Shown piece by piece: positions 17,141 to 25,895 of a stretch of 64,000 bases of DNA. Numbering within the stretch: position 1 is the first letter of the stretch; every line of letters begins with the position of its first letter. The translations under genes and the position numbers were made by a program. The DNA comes from a virus, in IMG/VR virus record IMGVR_UViG_3300042465_009257, positions 109,359-173,358 of that record. One strand, given 5' to 3'. The notes under the pieces are model-generated. The model had not been told where the DNA came from and ran no database searches. It saw only the letters and a program-made list of their open reading frames with translations.

Positions 17141-19975
17141 TTAAAAGATTAATGTCCTATAAGCTTTCGTTCCAGTGTGCTGCATCAGGTATAGATAAGG
17201 AACCCCATCTACAGATTTAACGATTTCCATCCTATTCCCAACTGTCGCGGTTGAGTGCAAGTCCGTAAGCTGGAAAGCGGCCCTTTGTTCTTCAGTTACA
17301 ACATTGAGAGAAAACACCCTGCCCGTCCCGTCCTTATGCAAGTAAATGGTATCAACTCCGTCATAAGCATACATTGAGCCGGTAGTATAAGTCTCTTGCT
17401 GAGGGGAGAAGAACGATCCATAATTCCAAGTTCCGGTTGTGAGATCGTAAATGTCAAACATATTCGAAACACCGCCCCTTGGAGCGAACATATACTTGCC
17501 CTTGGTCGCAGTATCCGAAGTTCCCCACAGCCAGAGCAACTGAATGCCTGCGCCGCGTTGAGGAATTCCAAGAATTGCATATGTAGAAGTTATGTCAGGA
17601 GCAGTCATTGCGCCAGTCGTCAAAACGGTTGACGTATTTGATGCAATTGTAACTTCTTGACCCAATCCGGTTCCAGCCGTTACGCGAAGACGTTTACCGC
17701 CAAACGCATTTACAGCCCAGTTCTTTGTTCCCGTTTCTGTAACAGAGCTTGCGCTACCGGCAGTCATGAGACCCCATGTATCAGCAATCTCATAGAATGT
17801 TGCAGCGGTTGGAGTAAATGTCTGCGTAGCATAAGTCAAAGTATTAGCAGTGTTCGAGATAATAGCAATAATACCAAAACCAAGTCCTGGACCAGCCTCA
17901 ATCCTAATTTTATATCCAGCCCATTGATTGATAAACCAATTTTTGGTTGAATCTACAAGAGTTGCAGTTGTGCCGCCAGTTGCAAATCCGTCACGGCCTT
18001 TATCAGCTTGTTTGTATTGCTCATCAACACCAAATACTTTGGAATCTTCAATAACGTATTTTGAAGTTCCGTTAATACCAGCAACAATTGGTGCGACTAC
18101 AAGGGAGCTTGCGGTGTTGGATATAATCCACCTTTTTTGAGCGGTGCCGCCAGTGCCAGCAGTAATAAGACTTACAATTCTTCCTGCGTGCTCGTTTATA
18201 GTCCAGTTCTTTGAGCTATCAACAATTAGGGTTGTTGTCTGCGTAAGAGACGGAGCCATATTCGCAGCAGCCGAAGTGGTAATGTCAAAAGACGTAATAC
18301 CATTTGCGCATAATACAGTTGTCGATACATTATAAGGAGTTTCCGTACAGCCAGAAATGGTAATGTTATCGCCTTTTTCGAGGAAATGGCTTGTTGCTGT
18401 AACTACTTTACAAACAACTCCAACGGAGGTGATTGAAATAGTGCAACCAGTTCCAGTGCCGCCAGTTGTTGCTTGCCCAGTTGCAACGGTATAACCCGTG
18501 GTTACGCCAGCATTTTGCAATTCAATAGCCGTGACAACACCGCCAGTTGTAATGCCTGTAACAATTACTTGCGCTCCAGTTCCGCCAACAGAACAGGTCA
18601 ATACATCACCAAGGGAATAGTTTGTTCCGCCAGCAGTTGGTGCTGAGGCAACTCCGGTAACGCCTGCCGCCAACCGTGTTCCAGTATTGATACCAAAAGG
18701 AATCCAGCCGTTAAGCTGAACAGACATATTGGCTGTAACGCCATCATCAAACGAATGCCCTTGCATCCAATAGTCGTTTTCTGGAGAGTAAGCGTAAATT
18801 GCTGAAGCAGCATTTCCAGCAAGATATAACTTGTCATAATCTGCCCAAATTTCAAATGTAGATGTTGCGTCAGGGGTAAGAGTCCATGCTCTTCCAAAGT
18901 TGAACGTATTTGCCGTATGAGAAACAATTCGTAAATTTTGACCAACACCTGTTCCACCAGTAATTAGCATTCGGTAATTCCTATACCTATTTGGAACAAG
19001 GGATAGCCCGGTAACAAGAGTTCTTGAGCTACCAGACGAAGCGGTGCCGCTCAAGAATGCAGAACCAAATTTGCCGGTCCTTTCTAATGAAAGATCAGTT
19101 CCGTAAGCGGCCAAGATAAGACCTTGTGGCACCGTCTTTGTTTGCCAGTTATCGTTGGCAATATCATAGTATTGTAAAGAGATAAATGGAGCAGCACTAG
19201 AAGAGGATGCAAGATAAATACCGCCAGTCAAAGTAGTAAAGAATGAACTCAAGTCTGGAGTAACCGTCCAAGCTGTAACGCTATAGGTAGACGAGAAAAT
19301 CCGATAATGAGCTTGAGTATTTACGTTTGCATTGGCAAGTGCGTATGGAGCATTAGCTACAATAGCTTGGTTATTCCAAGGATCATGTGGTTGCAAGTTT
19401 ACATCGTTGAAATACAAAGTCGTTGCATCATTATACAATACTTTTTTGTAAACAGATTGACCACTACCAAAAGTAATACCAACTTGATAACCAGCCCATT
19501 GATTTATTTTCCATTTCTTCAACCCATCAGTAATATTGGTTGAACCAGTGCCAGCCGTCATTACGCCAAAATCATGAGTCGTTTCACCAGTATAGGTAAG
19601 TGTGCGCTCTTGACCTGCCCCAGTTCCTTGGAGGATTCGCAATTTCTTTCCGTCAAATATTTTCCCTCTCAATCCGGGAATTGTAACGCTTGTAGACGTT
19701 GCTCCAAGAACGCGGCCATGGAAGCCTCTGTTCATTGTAACCCGTAGACTTGCAACAGTCAATGGAACAACGTTAGGAGTCGCGAGTTGCTGCCAAGCAT
19801 CGCCATCAATGTCATAACGATAAAACAAAGCTCCAGCGAGGTAGTAGATATATTTGCTATCTCCAGTTTCGACGGTGGTCCATGAAGAAAGTGCTGACGA
19901 CGCAGTCGGAGCTTGGTTAAGGAGTTCCCAAACCGGGAGATCTACAGTTTTTTTAAGATTGCTAGTATAAGACAT
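17141..19975 (-). CDS. Large repeat-containing tail/virion protein (944 aa)
   Basis: At both ends there are propeller-like phrases (YIYYLAGALFYRYDIDGDAW; NMFDIYDLTTGTWNYGSFF). In between, a ~55-60 residue unit appears about six times: an aromatic N/W core (KNWFINQWAGYKIRI, LKKWKINQWAGYQVGI), then TGxGxGQ, then ISNTANTL, then TPDATSTFEI. Each looks like a small beta-domain. I know similar repeats from phage and metagenomic virion proteins but no named function. It may be a structural scaffold for fibres. The gene is followed 4 nt upstream by 19980-20258 in one operon. Confidence 0.6.
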   Translation of the reverse strand: MSYTSNLKKTVDLPVWELLNQAPTASSALSSWTTVETGDSKYIYYLAGALFYRYDIDGDAWQQLATPNVVPLTVASLRVTMNRGFHGRVLGATSTSVTIPGLRGKIFDGKKLRILQGTGAGQERTLTYTGETTHDFGVMTAGTGSTNITDGLKKWKINQWAGYQVGITFGSGQSVYKKVLYNDATTLYFNDVNLQPHDPWNNQAIVANAPYALANANVNTQAHYRIFSSTYSVTAWTVTPDLSSFFTTLTGGIYLASSSSAAPFISLQYYDIANDNWQTKTVPQGLILAAYGTDLSLERTGKFGSAFLSGTASSGSSRTLVTGLSLVPNRYRNYRMLITGGTGVGQNLRIVSHTANTFNFGRAWTLTPDATSTFEIWADYDKLYLAGNAASAIYAYSPENDYWMQGHSFDDGVTANMSVQLNGWIPFGINTGTRLAAGVTGVASAPTAGGTNYSLGDVLTCSVGGTGAQVIVTGITTGGVVTAIELQNAGVTTGYTVATGQATTGGTGTGCTISITSVGVVCKVVTATSHFLEKGDNITISGCTETPYNVSTTVLCANGITSFDITTSAAANMAPSLTQTTTLIVDSSKNWTINEHAGRIVSLITAGTGGTAQKRWIISNTASSLVVAPIVAGINGTSKYVIEDSKVFGVDEQYKQADKGRDGFATGGTTATLVDSTKNWFINQWAGYKIRIEAGPGLGFGIIAIISNTANTLTYATQTFTPTAATFYEIADTWGLMTAGSASSVTETGTKNWAVNAFGGKRLRVTAGTGLGQEVTIASNTSTVLTTGAMTAPDITSTYAILGIPQRGAGIQLLWLWGTSDTATKGKYMFAPRGGVSNMFDIYDLTTGTWNYGSFFSPQQETYTTGSMYAYDGVDTIYLHKDGTGRVFSLNVVTEEQRAAFQLTDLHSTATVGNRMEIVKSVDGVPYLYLMQHTGTKAYRTLIF

Positions 19976-19979
19976 ATTT

Positions 19980-20258
19980 CTAAAAAGTTAAATTGTTTCT
20001 TACGGAATTTGCGTAAGTGTTACGAGCCTGGTCTTTAGCCATCACAAAAGCGTTTACAGTTCCCATATTCGCTTGGTTTGTGACGGAGGAAACGGTATTA
20101 ACGGTTCCCACGGTAGTAACGGTAGTCACGGTGCCCGAGGCAACATCAACACTTAAGTTATTTCTTCCTCCACCCGTAATAATTCCAAGAGGCTTCAGTA
20201 GTATTAAAATTTTCTTTAATACTGAGTTTGTTTCATCGAGTGATTCAAAATATGACAT
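19980..20258 (-). CDS. Small virion-associated protein (92 aa)
   Basis: A short helical N-terminus (SLDETNSVLKKILILLKPLG) is followed by a V/T-repeat stretch (GTVTTVTTVGTVNTVSSVTN) and a short helical end. This pattern is common in small hypothetical proteins encoded next to phage tail genes. It ends with TAG, one of the few amber stops here. Function unknown; it sits between two fibre-type genes and is likely co-expressed with them. Confidence 0.6.
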   Translation of the reverse strand: MSYFESLDETNSVLKKILILLKPLGIITGGGRNNLSVDVASGTVTTVTTVGTVNTVSSVTNQANMGTVNAFVMAKDQARNTYANSVRNNLTF

Positions 20259-20272
20259 ATATTTGTTTTATT

Positions 20273-21262
20273 TTATACAATATACCAATTAAAGCCAGAA
20301 GACCTTAGTTGTGCTGTAGAGTTATGATTTTTAATAATAAGTTGTGAATCATCATCAACAAAATCTCCAGCAAACGCAGTGACGGTGACTTCGCCAGATG
20401 ACTGGTTTGAGATAGTTATACTCCTACTGACGGATGTGACTTTGGGCAAGAAAATTGTCACAGGATTGGTAGCGATGATATATTGATTTTCGTCAGTCGC
20501 CGTTAAATTAGACGTAGCTATAATTGTCCCCACCTCAAGGCCGAGGGCGATTCGGTGAGCCAAAGCAGAACCAGTCCCGTATGAATAGGCGGCAGAGTTG
20601 CCCCATGTGGTTGATCCGATAGAAGTTGTCCCGTTGACGTTTAGCCCTGCGAAGGTTGGGCTGTCTGCCGTCCCAACGCCGAGGGCAGTTCGGTGGGCCA
20701 AAGCGGAACCAGTTCCGTATGAATAACTAGCAGAGTTACCCCATGTAGTTGATCCAAGAGAAGTGGTTCCGCTGACGTTTAATCCTGCGAAGGTCGGGCT
20801 GTCTGTCGTCCCTAAGCCTAAGTTTGTCCGCGCTCCCGCAGCCGTAGTGGCCCCTGTGCCGCCCCGTGAGAGGCCCCCGATATCCACAGTCCACTTGCTA
20901 ATTCCGTCAGAGACCAGTGTCGGAGACGATCCCGAGGTCGACAGCACTACACTGACGCCCCCGTTAATCGTATCCGCCCCGGACCTGGCAAGGGTTACGG
21001 TGTTGGTTGCGGTAATGGTTGACGCACCGTCTGAGAAATTAAGCCTGAATCCAGCCTGGTACGAGCTTGCGGGGGGGATCGTATAGATTCGCGCAGCCGT
21101 CAGTGCGCTGGTCAGGATAATGTCTATTGTCCCATTAGGAATCGTGGCGTTGGCATTGCCTACGAATTGCGTATTGATCAGGCCAAGGGCGGTGAGAATC
21201 TGCAATTTTTCAGCCGGGGACGGCGGGGTGCCTACCGGGGCGTTTCCTAAGTCGATTGACAT
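20273..21262 (-). CDS. Tail fibre protein (329 aa)
   Basis: Its N-terminus (MSIDLGNAPVGTPPSPAEK) is shared with the 16261-17058 fibre and is probably the attachment segment. Residues ~150-240 contain two near-identical copies of a unit ending in TWGNSAxYSYGTGSALAHR. The C-terminus (RSITISNQSSGEVTVTAFAG) is a small beta-domain common at fibre ends. This gene starts a more GC-rich stretch (about 20.5-23.2 kb), which suggests recent acquisition of this fibre block. It has its own late promoter. Confidence 0.65.
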   Translation of the reverse strand: MSIDLGNAPVGTPPSPAEKLQILTALGLINTQFVGNANATIPNGTIDIILTSALTAARIYTIPPASSYQAGFRLNFSDGASTITATNTVTLARSGADTINGGVSVVLSTSGSSPTLVSDGISKWTVDIGGLSRGGTGATTAAGARTNLGLGTTDSPTFAGLNVSGTTSLGSTTWGNSASYSYGTGSALAHRTALGVGTADSPTFAGLNVNGTTSIGSTTWGNSAAYSYGTGSALAHRIALGLEVGTIIATSNLTATDENQYIIATNPVTIFLPKVTSVSRSITISNQSSGEVTVTAFAGDFVDDDSQLIIKNHNSTAQLRSSGFNWYIV

Positions 21263-21279
21263 AAATTAATTAATACTGT

Positions 21280-21306
21280 TTACAGCTATTTCTTTTTAAA
21301 ATGAAA
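21280..21306 (-). promoter_or_regulatory. Phage late promoter (TTTCA variant)
   Basis: AATTTCA and TGTAAA are separated by 17 bp; one mismatch in the upstream box. The predicted leader is about 10 nt. The rest of 21307-21384 holds no gene. Confidence 0.65.
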
Positions 21307-21384
21307 TTCTATTTTAGTATTATTTTAATTAAGATCCGATTTTTGACCTAATCAAGATCTAAAGGCAAATTTCTTTGCTTTTTA

Positions 21385-21798
21385 TCAAGGAGCGACAGGC
21401 TCAGCAGGTGCAACAGGCTCAGCAGGTGCAACAGGCTCAGCAGGTGCGGCAGGCTCAACGGGAGCAACAGGTGCAACAGGCTCAACAGGAGGATTGTTCT
21501 TTGCCTCTTGATAAGCAATCAAATCGGGCAGACATGTGGCGACGGCGGCGAAGGCGGCTCCAGCAGTCGGGACGGCTTGCACTACTTCCCAGAAAGGAAG
21601 GCGAACTTCGCGACGATCAGATAGCAGACGATCACCTGTTACCTGGTCATAGGGAACATATTCAACATAAATGCTGTCCTGTTCGCCCATCGACCGGGCC
21701 GCGATGGCAAGGTCCATGATGTAAATTTCATTGAATGTCTTCGGGGTTACCTCGGGACGTTCGGCGGGAGTAGAGAGTGGAATTGTAATTGCGGCCAT
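21385..21798 (-). CDS. Small protein with proline/alanine repeat tail (137 aa)
   Basis: The first ~100 residues are a small alpha/beta domain (RPEVTPKTFNEIYIMDLAIA, YDQVTGDRLLSDRREVRLPF) without a recognised family. The last ~35 residues are PVEPVAPAEPVAP-type repeats, encoded by an imperfect 18-bp tandem repeat, and likely form an extended spacer or tether. It lies between fibre genes and is probably a virion accessory or assembly factor. Confidence 0.6.
   Translation of the reverse strand: MAAITIPLSTPAERPEVTPKTFNEIYIMDLAIAARSMGEQDSIYVEYVPYDQVTGDRLLSDRREVRLPFWEVVQAVPTAGAAFAAVATCLPDLIAYQEAKNNPPVEPVAPVAPVEPAAPAEPVAPAEPVAPAEPVAP
21388..21492 (-). repeat. 18-bp tandem repeat coding for the PVAPAE tail
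   Basis: Units such as CAGGCTCAGCAGGTGCAA (plus strand) repeat about five to six times with decay toward the upstream end. Copy number is expected to vary by slippage, changing tether length in frame. Confidence 0.7.
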
Positions 21799-21806
21799 AT
21801 TATTAT

Positions 21807-22004
21807 TTATTTAGTAGAGGTTGCTTGGGGTTCAGGCTTGGCGCTTTCGGCTTCGGCTGCTTCGATTTGGCTCAAGACGGCGATAGCTCCCTTGAGTTGG
21901 GTCTCTTCGCTTTCGAGTTGTTTAAGCCGTTCCCGCAGATCGTGCTGTTCGGCGAGGTTGGCGTTACGGGAGGTGATGAGGTTGGTTTTGTAGGTTTGGT
22001 TCAT
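21807..22004 (-). CDS. Short coiled-coil protein (65 aa)
   Basis: Residues ~18-50 (QHDLRERLKQLESEETQLKG) have a heptad pattern of a coiled coil, followed by a short disordered AESAKPEPQATSTK tail. It is most likely a small assembly or trimerisation helper for the neighbouring fibres. No family is recognised. Confidence 0.6.
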   Translation of the reverse strand: MNQTYKTNLITSRNANLAEQHDLRERLKQLESEETQLKGAIAVLSQIEAAEAESAKPEPQATSTK

Positions 22005-22017
22005 GTGGGAATTGTTG

Positions 22018-23250
22018 TTAGACAGCAGTAATCGTCAGCACCGTCCCACCGTTCGGCACCGTAACTCGGTATCGTGTGCCGTCTGGGGATTTCAGGATCA
22101 CTCCTTTTGCGATGGTATCGACCTCAATGTCTCCGGAAGATACTTGCAGTTTAGATGCCGGAGTGGTCGTGCCGATGCCAAGGTTGCCGTTGGCAGACAT
22201 CTGCATATAAGTGGTTGTATAATTGACCCACGTAAACAATGGGCGTGTGCCAACCGCGCTTAAAGTCCCATTGTTTGGATCAGCGGCATTACTTGTAATA
22301 GCCGCAGAAAAAGCGACTATTGGCGCGGTGCCTGTGTCGTTGGCTGAGGTTGTTTGGCCCGACATATTAAGGCAGTAGCGAGCAGAAGAAGAAAACACAG
22401 CTCCAATAAACCCCGGAACAAAACTGCCATCCGAAACTGTGCCGTTTGCCATGTAAAAGGCATCATTCCCAGAATCAGAAACCGTGCATTTTAACAAGTT
22501 TTCTCTGACGCCAGTTTGCCCGGTCGCCTGAATGTGCAACGGAGACCCCGGAGCAGTTGTTCCAATCCCAACATTCCCACCCGCAGCAATCGACATCCGA
22601 ACCACCCCACCCGTAACAAAATCAATCGGACGAGCCGTCCCCGTCCCACCATGCTCCGTCCCGATCCGAAGCGTATTGGCCGTGGTCAGCCAGTCAAATC
22701 CACCCCATTCATTGGCGGTTGTTCCCAAGAAGGTGTTATAGACCCGGTGGACCTGTTTTGCTGTCCCGTTCCGCTGGGCTAGGATTCCGGCGGCGTCTCT
22801 AATTAAGATGGCATCAAGCGCAATGCTGTCTGGATTAAAGTAAGGGCCAAATCCAATATATCCGTTACCTCCAATGGCAATTGGAATGTGAGATGCTACA
22901 CGGGTGTTTGTTGTGTTAAAATTTCCACTTCCAGCGGAAACCTGCCCGCCTTTGTCTACATTAAACTTACTCACCCCACCCACCTGAAGGTCCATCAAGT
23001 TTGACGTAGCGCCGCTTGCTGTATTTGTTACGTTAAGCTTCAATGCGCTCGGCGTTCCGGTCGTGTTCCATGTTGTCGCCAGGTCGACCAGACTAGTCGC
23101 CTGCGTCCCGGTCAGCGATTGGCCGGTCAGGGATTGGGCCAAAAACGTCGGCGCGTCCGTTTGGCCTAGGCCGATGGCGGTGCGGATCGCGGCGTTATCG
23201 GCGGCACGGAGCATCGTGTCTACATTCGTGGATACAGTATGATTAGGCAT
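22018..23250 (-). CDS. Tail fibre protein (410 aa)
   Basis: Its shaft modules are shared with the other fibres: GQSLTGTQATSLVDLATTWN near residue 45, NVGIGTTAPGSPLHIQATGQ near residue 225 and NGNLGIGTTTPASKLQVSSG near residue 360. The C-terminus ends in a short strand-rich tip (GTRYRVTVPNGGTVLTITAV), also a frequent ending in phage fibres. No enzymatic motif. It lies in the GC-richer block and follows the small 56-aa gene by 4 nt. Confidence 0.65.
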   Translation of the reverse strand: MPNHTVSTNVDTMLRAADNAAIRTAIGLGQTDAPTFLAQSLTGQSLTGTQATSLVDLATTWNTTGTPSALKLNVTNTASGATSNLMDLQVGGVSKFNVDKGGQVSAGSGNFNTTNTRVASHIPIAIGGNGYIGFGPYFNPDSIALDAILIRDAAGILAQRNGTAKQVHRVYNTFLGTTANEWGGFDWLTTANTLRIGTEHGGTGTARPIDFVTGGVVRMSIAAGGNVGIGTTAPGSPLHIQATGQTGVRENLLKCTVSDSGNDAFYMANGTVSDGSFVPGFIGAVFSSSARYCLNMSGQTTSANDTGTAPIVAFSAAITSNAADPNNGTLSAVGTRPLFTWVNYTTTYMQMSANGNLGIGTTTPASKLQVSSGDIEVDTIAKGVILKSPDGTRYRVTVPNGGTVLTITAV

Positions 23251-23254
23251 AAAA

Positions 23255-23425
23255 TTAAGGAATCAAGTAAAGTGAAGAGCCGTCTGGTTGGAAATAGTTG
23301 GTACCGTCAGACTGGACGTAAGTTGAAGGGCTAGTAGTAGTAGAAGTCCTGGTCCTGACTCCGGACAAAGCTCCGCTAAGAATAGGCCGAAGAATTGGCC
23401 CGAGAATCGAACGAAGAACGGTCAT
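23255..23425 (-). CDS. Small fibre-tip-like protein (56 aa)
   Basis: The ATG (23425) overlaps the stop of the preceding gene (TAATG). The product starts MTVLRSILGPILRPILSGAL and ends YVQSDGTNYFQPDGSSLYLI-P. The hydrophobic N-terminus could be a short membrane or amphipathic helix; the C-terminal YVQSDG...YFQPDG repeat resembles short tail accessory peptides seen beside phage fibre genes. The tight overlap on one side and a 4-nt gap on the other support it as real. Confidence 0.65.
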   Translation of the reverse strand: MTVLRSILGPILRPILSGALSGVRTRTSTTTSPSTYVQSDGTNYFQPDGSSLYLIP

Positions 23426-23700
23426 TAAGGGAAAGTGGTTACTTCAACGTTAATCGCGTTATAAGGATCTGGATTTAAAATCTCAAATTTCAAATTCGCG
23501 CCTGGGAAAACAATAGATTCCGCGAAATTGCCGTTATAGGAGGCCAGGCCCGCGAAAGTCCCCGAAGTCGCGCCCGCAAAACTATAGGAGACTTTAACCT
23601 TAGTATTCGGCGCAAACGGCCCGGTGGAAGAGATAACCCCGTTCGCGCCAGGAGTCGTGGTAAATAGTCCTGTTCCGGACGCTGAATTTAGTGTGATCAT
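23425..23700 (-). CDS. Stand-alone copy of the shared adhesin N-terminal domain (91 aa)
   Basis: The whole protein corresponds to the first ~90 residues of the two large genes upstream (23782-25842 and 25896-27863): MITLNSASGTG, then STGPFAPNTKVKVSYSF, GLASYNGNF, and LKFEILNPDPYN at the end. It is probably a beta-sandwich used for attachment to the virion, here without an effector domain. It may cap or compete for attachment positions, or it may be the remnant of a longer protein. It has its own late promoter. Confidence 0.65.
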   Translation of the reverse strand: MITLNSASGTGLFTTTPGANGVISSTGPFAPNTKVKVSYSFAGATSGTFAGLASYNGNFAESIVFPGANLKFEILNPDPYNAINVEVTTFP

Positions 23701-23712
23701 ACCTGCTACTTT

Positions 23713-23739
23713 TTACAGTCAAAGGTAAAATTAAGGAAA
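23713..23739 (-). promoter_or_regulatory. Phage late promoter
   Basis: ATTTCC and TGTAAA are separated by 17 bp, 12 bp upstream of the ATG of the 91-aa gene. The predicted leader is about 5 nt. Confidence 0.7.
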
Positions 23740-23781
23740 TAAAAAGAAAAATAAAATTTCGGTTGGCGGCGGGATGAAAAA

Positions 23782-25842
23782 TTAAAGTTTATTGTAGTAA
23801 GTACTTAAGGAAACGTTTCTATTGAAGGCTCCTGTACCACCTTGAAATACTCCCACGTTTGTTGAATTAAGCGGAATGAGAATGATTTTTCCACTTGAAA
23901 TCATAACCGCTCCATGAAAAGCACTAACTCCTTTGCCATGCGTTGGACCATCTGTATAAGTATTAGCAACTGGATCGTAAATTCCTATAGCTGTAGAATT
24001 GAAAGGGGCTAAAATAACTTTTCCACTTGGAGTTAAAACTCCTCCGATAAAAGCACTAGCCCCTTTTCCATGCGCTGGGCCATCTGTGTAAGTATTGGCA
24101 ATAGGATCGTAAATGGCTATATTTGTAGAATTGAAAGGAACTAAAATAACTTTTCCACTTGGAGATAAAACCCCTCCGGCAAAAGCACTAGTCCCTTTTC
24201 CATGCGTTGGACCATCTATATAAGTATTAGCAACTGGATCGTAAATTCCTATATTCGTTGAATAATGAGGTATAAAAATCACTTTTCCGCCTGGAGTTAA
24301 AATACCTACAACAAAAGCATATATCCCTTTCCCATGAACTGGACCATCTGTATAAGTATTGGCGACAGGATCATAAATTCCTATATTTGTTGAACTATGA
24401 GGTATTAAAATGACTTTTCCGCTTGGGGTTAAAATAGTTCCAACGAAAGCTCCTGCACCTTTCCCGTGCGTTGGACCATCTGTGTAAGTATTAGCGACAG
24501 GGTCATAAATTCCTATAGTTGTTGAGTTCAAAGAATCCAAAATAATTTTTCCATTTGGGGCTAAAGTTGCTCCTCCACCAAAAGCACTGGTTCCTTTCCC
24601 ATGCGCGGGACCATTTGTATAAGTATTGGCAACAGGGTCGTAAATTCCTATATTCACTGAGTTTCTTGGAATTAAAATAACTTTTCCATCTAGAGTTAAA
24701 ATGCCTCCAGCAAAAGCAGTAGCCCCCTTTCCATGCAACGGCCCATCCACATAAGCATTCGGATCAGTCGGCCCGGTCGCAATCGTCGCGTCAATACTCG
24801 CCTTGTAATCTGGCCAATACGTCGGCCCGACATCCCGCCAGTCAAGTACAACCGGAATACCATACTTTCCGCCCAAATAAAGCTCAACGTTCTGGCGGTC
24901 AGCGTCTGAAAGTGCGGTGGGGAAAACGAGGATTTCGGCAAGATCTATGTTGGAGCATTGAGTGAATGCTGTTGAAGAAGGACAACCAATGGTAATTTCA
25001 ATAGATGGGGTATCGCTTGTATTTCCATCTGTTTGAAAATTTGTAACTTGACCGTTAGCGCCTCCATTTATATATTGAAATAAATTAGAATTAGCATAAT
25101 CCCATACTCCTGTATGAACAAAATACGAAGTTGGGCTGTCATCAATAGAATCTAATCTTCCAAAAACATCTGCATCTAATCTGCGTCCACCACATGCAAG
25201 TTTTGTGGTTCCAAATCCTGAGCCAAAAAATGTTCTTGAGCTTGACGCACCTATACCATTTGTAGCAACAAATACTCCTTTATTATTTACAGAATTTGTT
25301 ATGTATTTGTATACAGCTATGACTGTTGCTCCAGGTACGTTTTGTAACATTCCCAAGCCTGTAGTTAAGGACAGAAGATCATCAACCCCATCAAACCTTC
25401 TTACCTGCCGCCCATTCAGCGCACTCGTAATAATTGCTGGCCGACTCCCCGCCGTCGCTTGTGTAGCGTGCCTATTATTGCCCGAAATATCAGACCAAAT
25501 TGAAACATCCGAACCTGTATCTGAAAGCCACAGTGCGGGCGAAAGAGAAAGGGGACTAAATGCCTCGGCGGATGACGCAAAAACATCAATATTAATCTGA
25601 TTATAAGGATCTGGATTAATAATCTCAAATTTAAGATTAGAACTTGGAAAAACAATAGACTGAGCGAAATTCCCTTTATAAGCTACTAGTCCAGCATAAA
25701 TCCCAGAAGTCGCCCCATCGAAACTATAAGAAACTTTAACAAATGAATTTGGGGAAAACGGGCCTGTTGAAGCCATAACACCTTTCGCGCCAGCAATTGT
25801 AGAAATTATCCCTGTCCCTGATGCTGAATTTAGTGTGATCAT
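23782..25842 (-). CDS. Adhesin: shared N-domain, LamG-like domain and seven-repeat propeller (686 aa)
   Basis: Residues 1-90 are the N-terminal domain shared with two other genes. Residues ~95-325 are a LamG/concanavalin A-like domain (FSPLSLSPALWLSDTGSDVS; VRRFDGVDDLL; LAEILVFPTALSDADRQNVE). Residues ~355-670 are seven copies of a ~45-residue unit carrying HGKGxxAF, GKVILIP and IGIYDPVANTYTDGP. Seven repeats of this size are what a closed seven-bladed beta-propeller needs. The repeats are still very similar, which points to recent amplification. It is likely a receptor-binding or surface-binding virion protein. Confidence 0.7.
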   Translation of the reverse strand: MITLNSASGTGIISTIAGAKGVMASTGPFSPNSFVKVSYSFDGATSGIYAGLVAYKGNFAQSIVFPSSNLKFEIINPDPYNQINIDVFASSAEAFSPLSLSPALWLSDTGSDVSIWSDISGNNRHATQATAGSRPAIITSALNGRQVRRFDGVDDLLSLTTGLGMLQNVPGATVIAVYKYITNSVNNKGVFVATNGIGASSSRTFFGSGFGTTKLACGGRRLDADVFGRLDSIDDSPTSYFVHTGVWDYANSNLFQYINGGANGQVTNFQTDGNTSDTPSIEITIGCPSSTAFTQCSNIDLAEILVFPTALSDADRQNVELYLGGKYGIPVVLDWRDVGPTYWPDYKASIDATIATGPTDPNAYVDGPLHGKGATAFAGGILTLDGKVILIPRNSVNIGIYDPVANTYTNGPAHGKGTSAFGGGATLAPNGKIILDSLNSTTIGIYDPVANTYTDGPTHGKGAGAFVGTILTPSGKVILIPHSSTNIGIYDPVANTYTDGPVHGKGIYAFVVGILTPGGKVIFIPHYSTNIGIYDPVANTYIDGPTHGKGTSAFAGGVLSPSGKVILVPFNSTNIAIYDPIANTYTDGPAHGKGASAFIGGVLTPSGKVILAPFNSTAIGIYDPVANTYTDGPTHGKGVSAFHGAVMISSGKIILIPLNSTNVGVFQGGTGAFNRNVSLSTYYNKL
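23835..24745 (-). repeat. Seven tandem ~135-bp coding repeats (propeller blades)
   Basis: Each unit contains the protein phrases HGKG, GKVI and IYDPVANTYT. Copies differ by scattered substitutions but keep reading frame and length. The array fills the C-terminal half of the 686-aa adhesin. Confidence 0.8.
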
Positions 25843-25895
25843 ACTTAACTTTGTTTATATTTTAAAATAATAAAAATGAGATTATTTAAATCTTT

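Noticed and set aside
25855-25881. Late promoter upstream of the 23782-25842 adhesin (TCTCA-N17-TATAA)
   Set aside because: Both boxes deviate from the family; only the spacer fits, which is likely by chance in AT-rich DNA.
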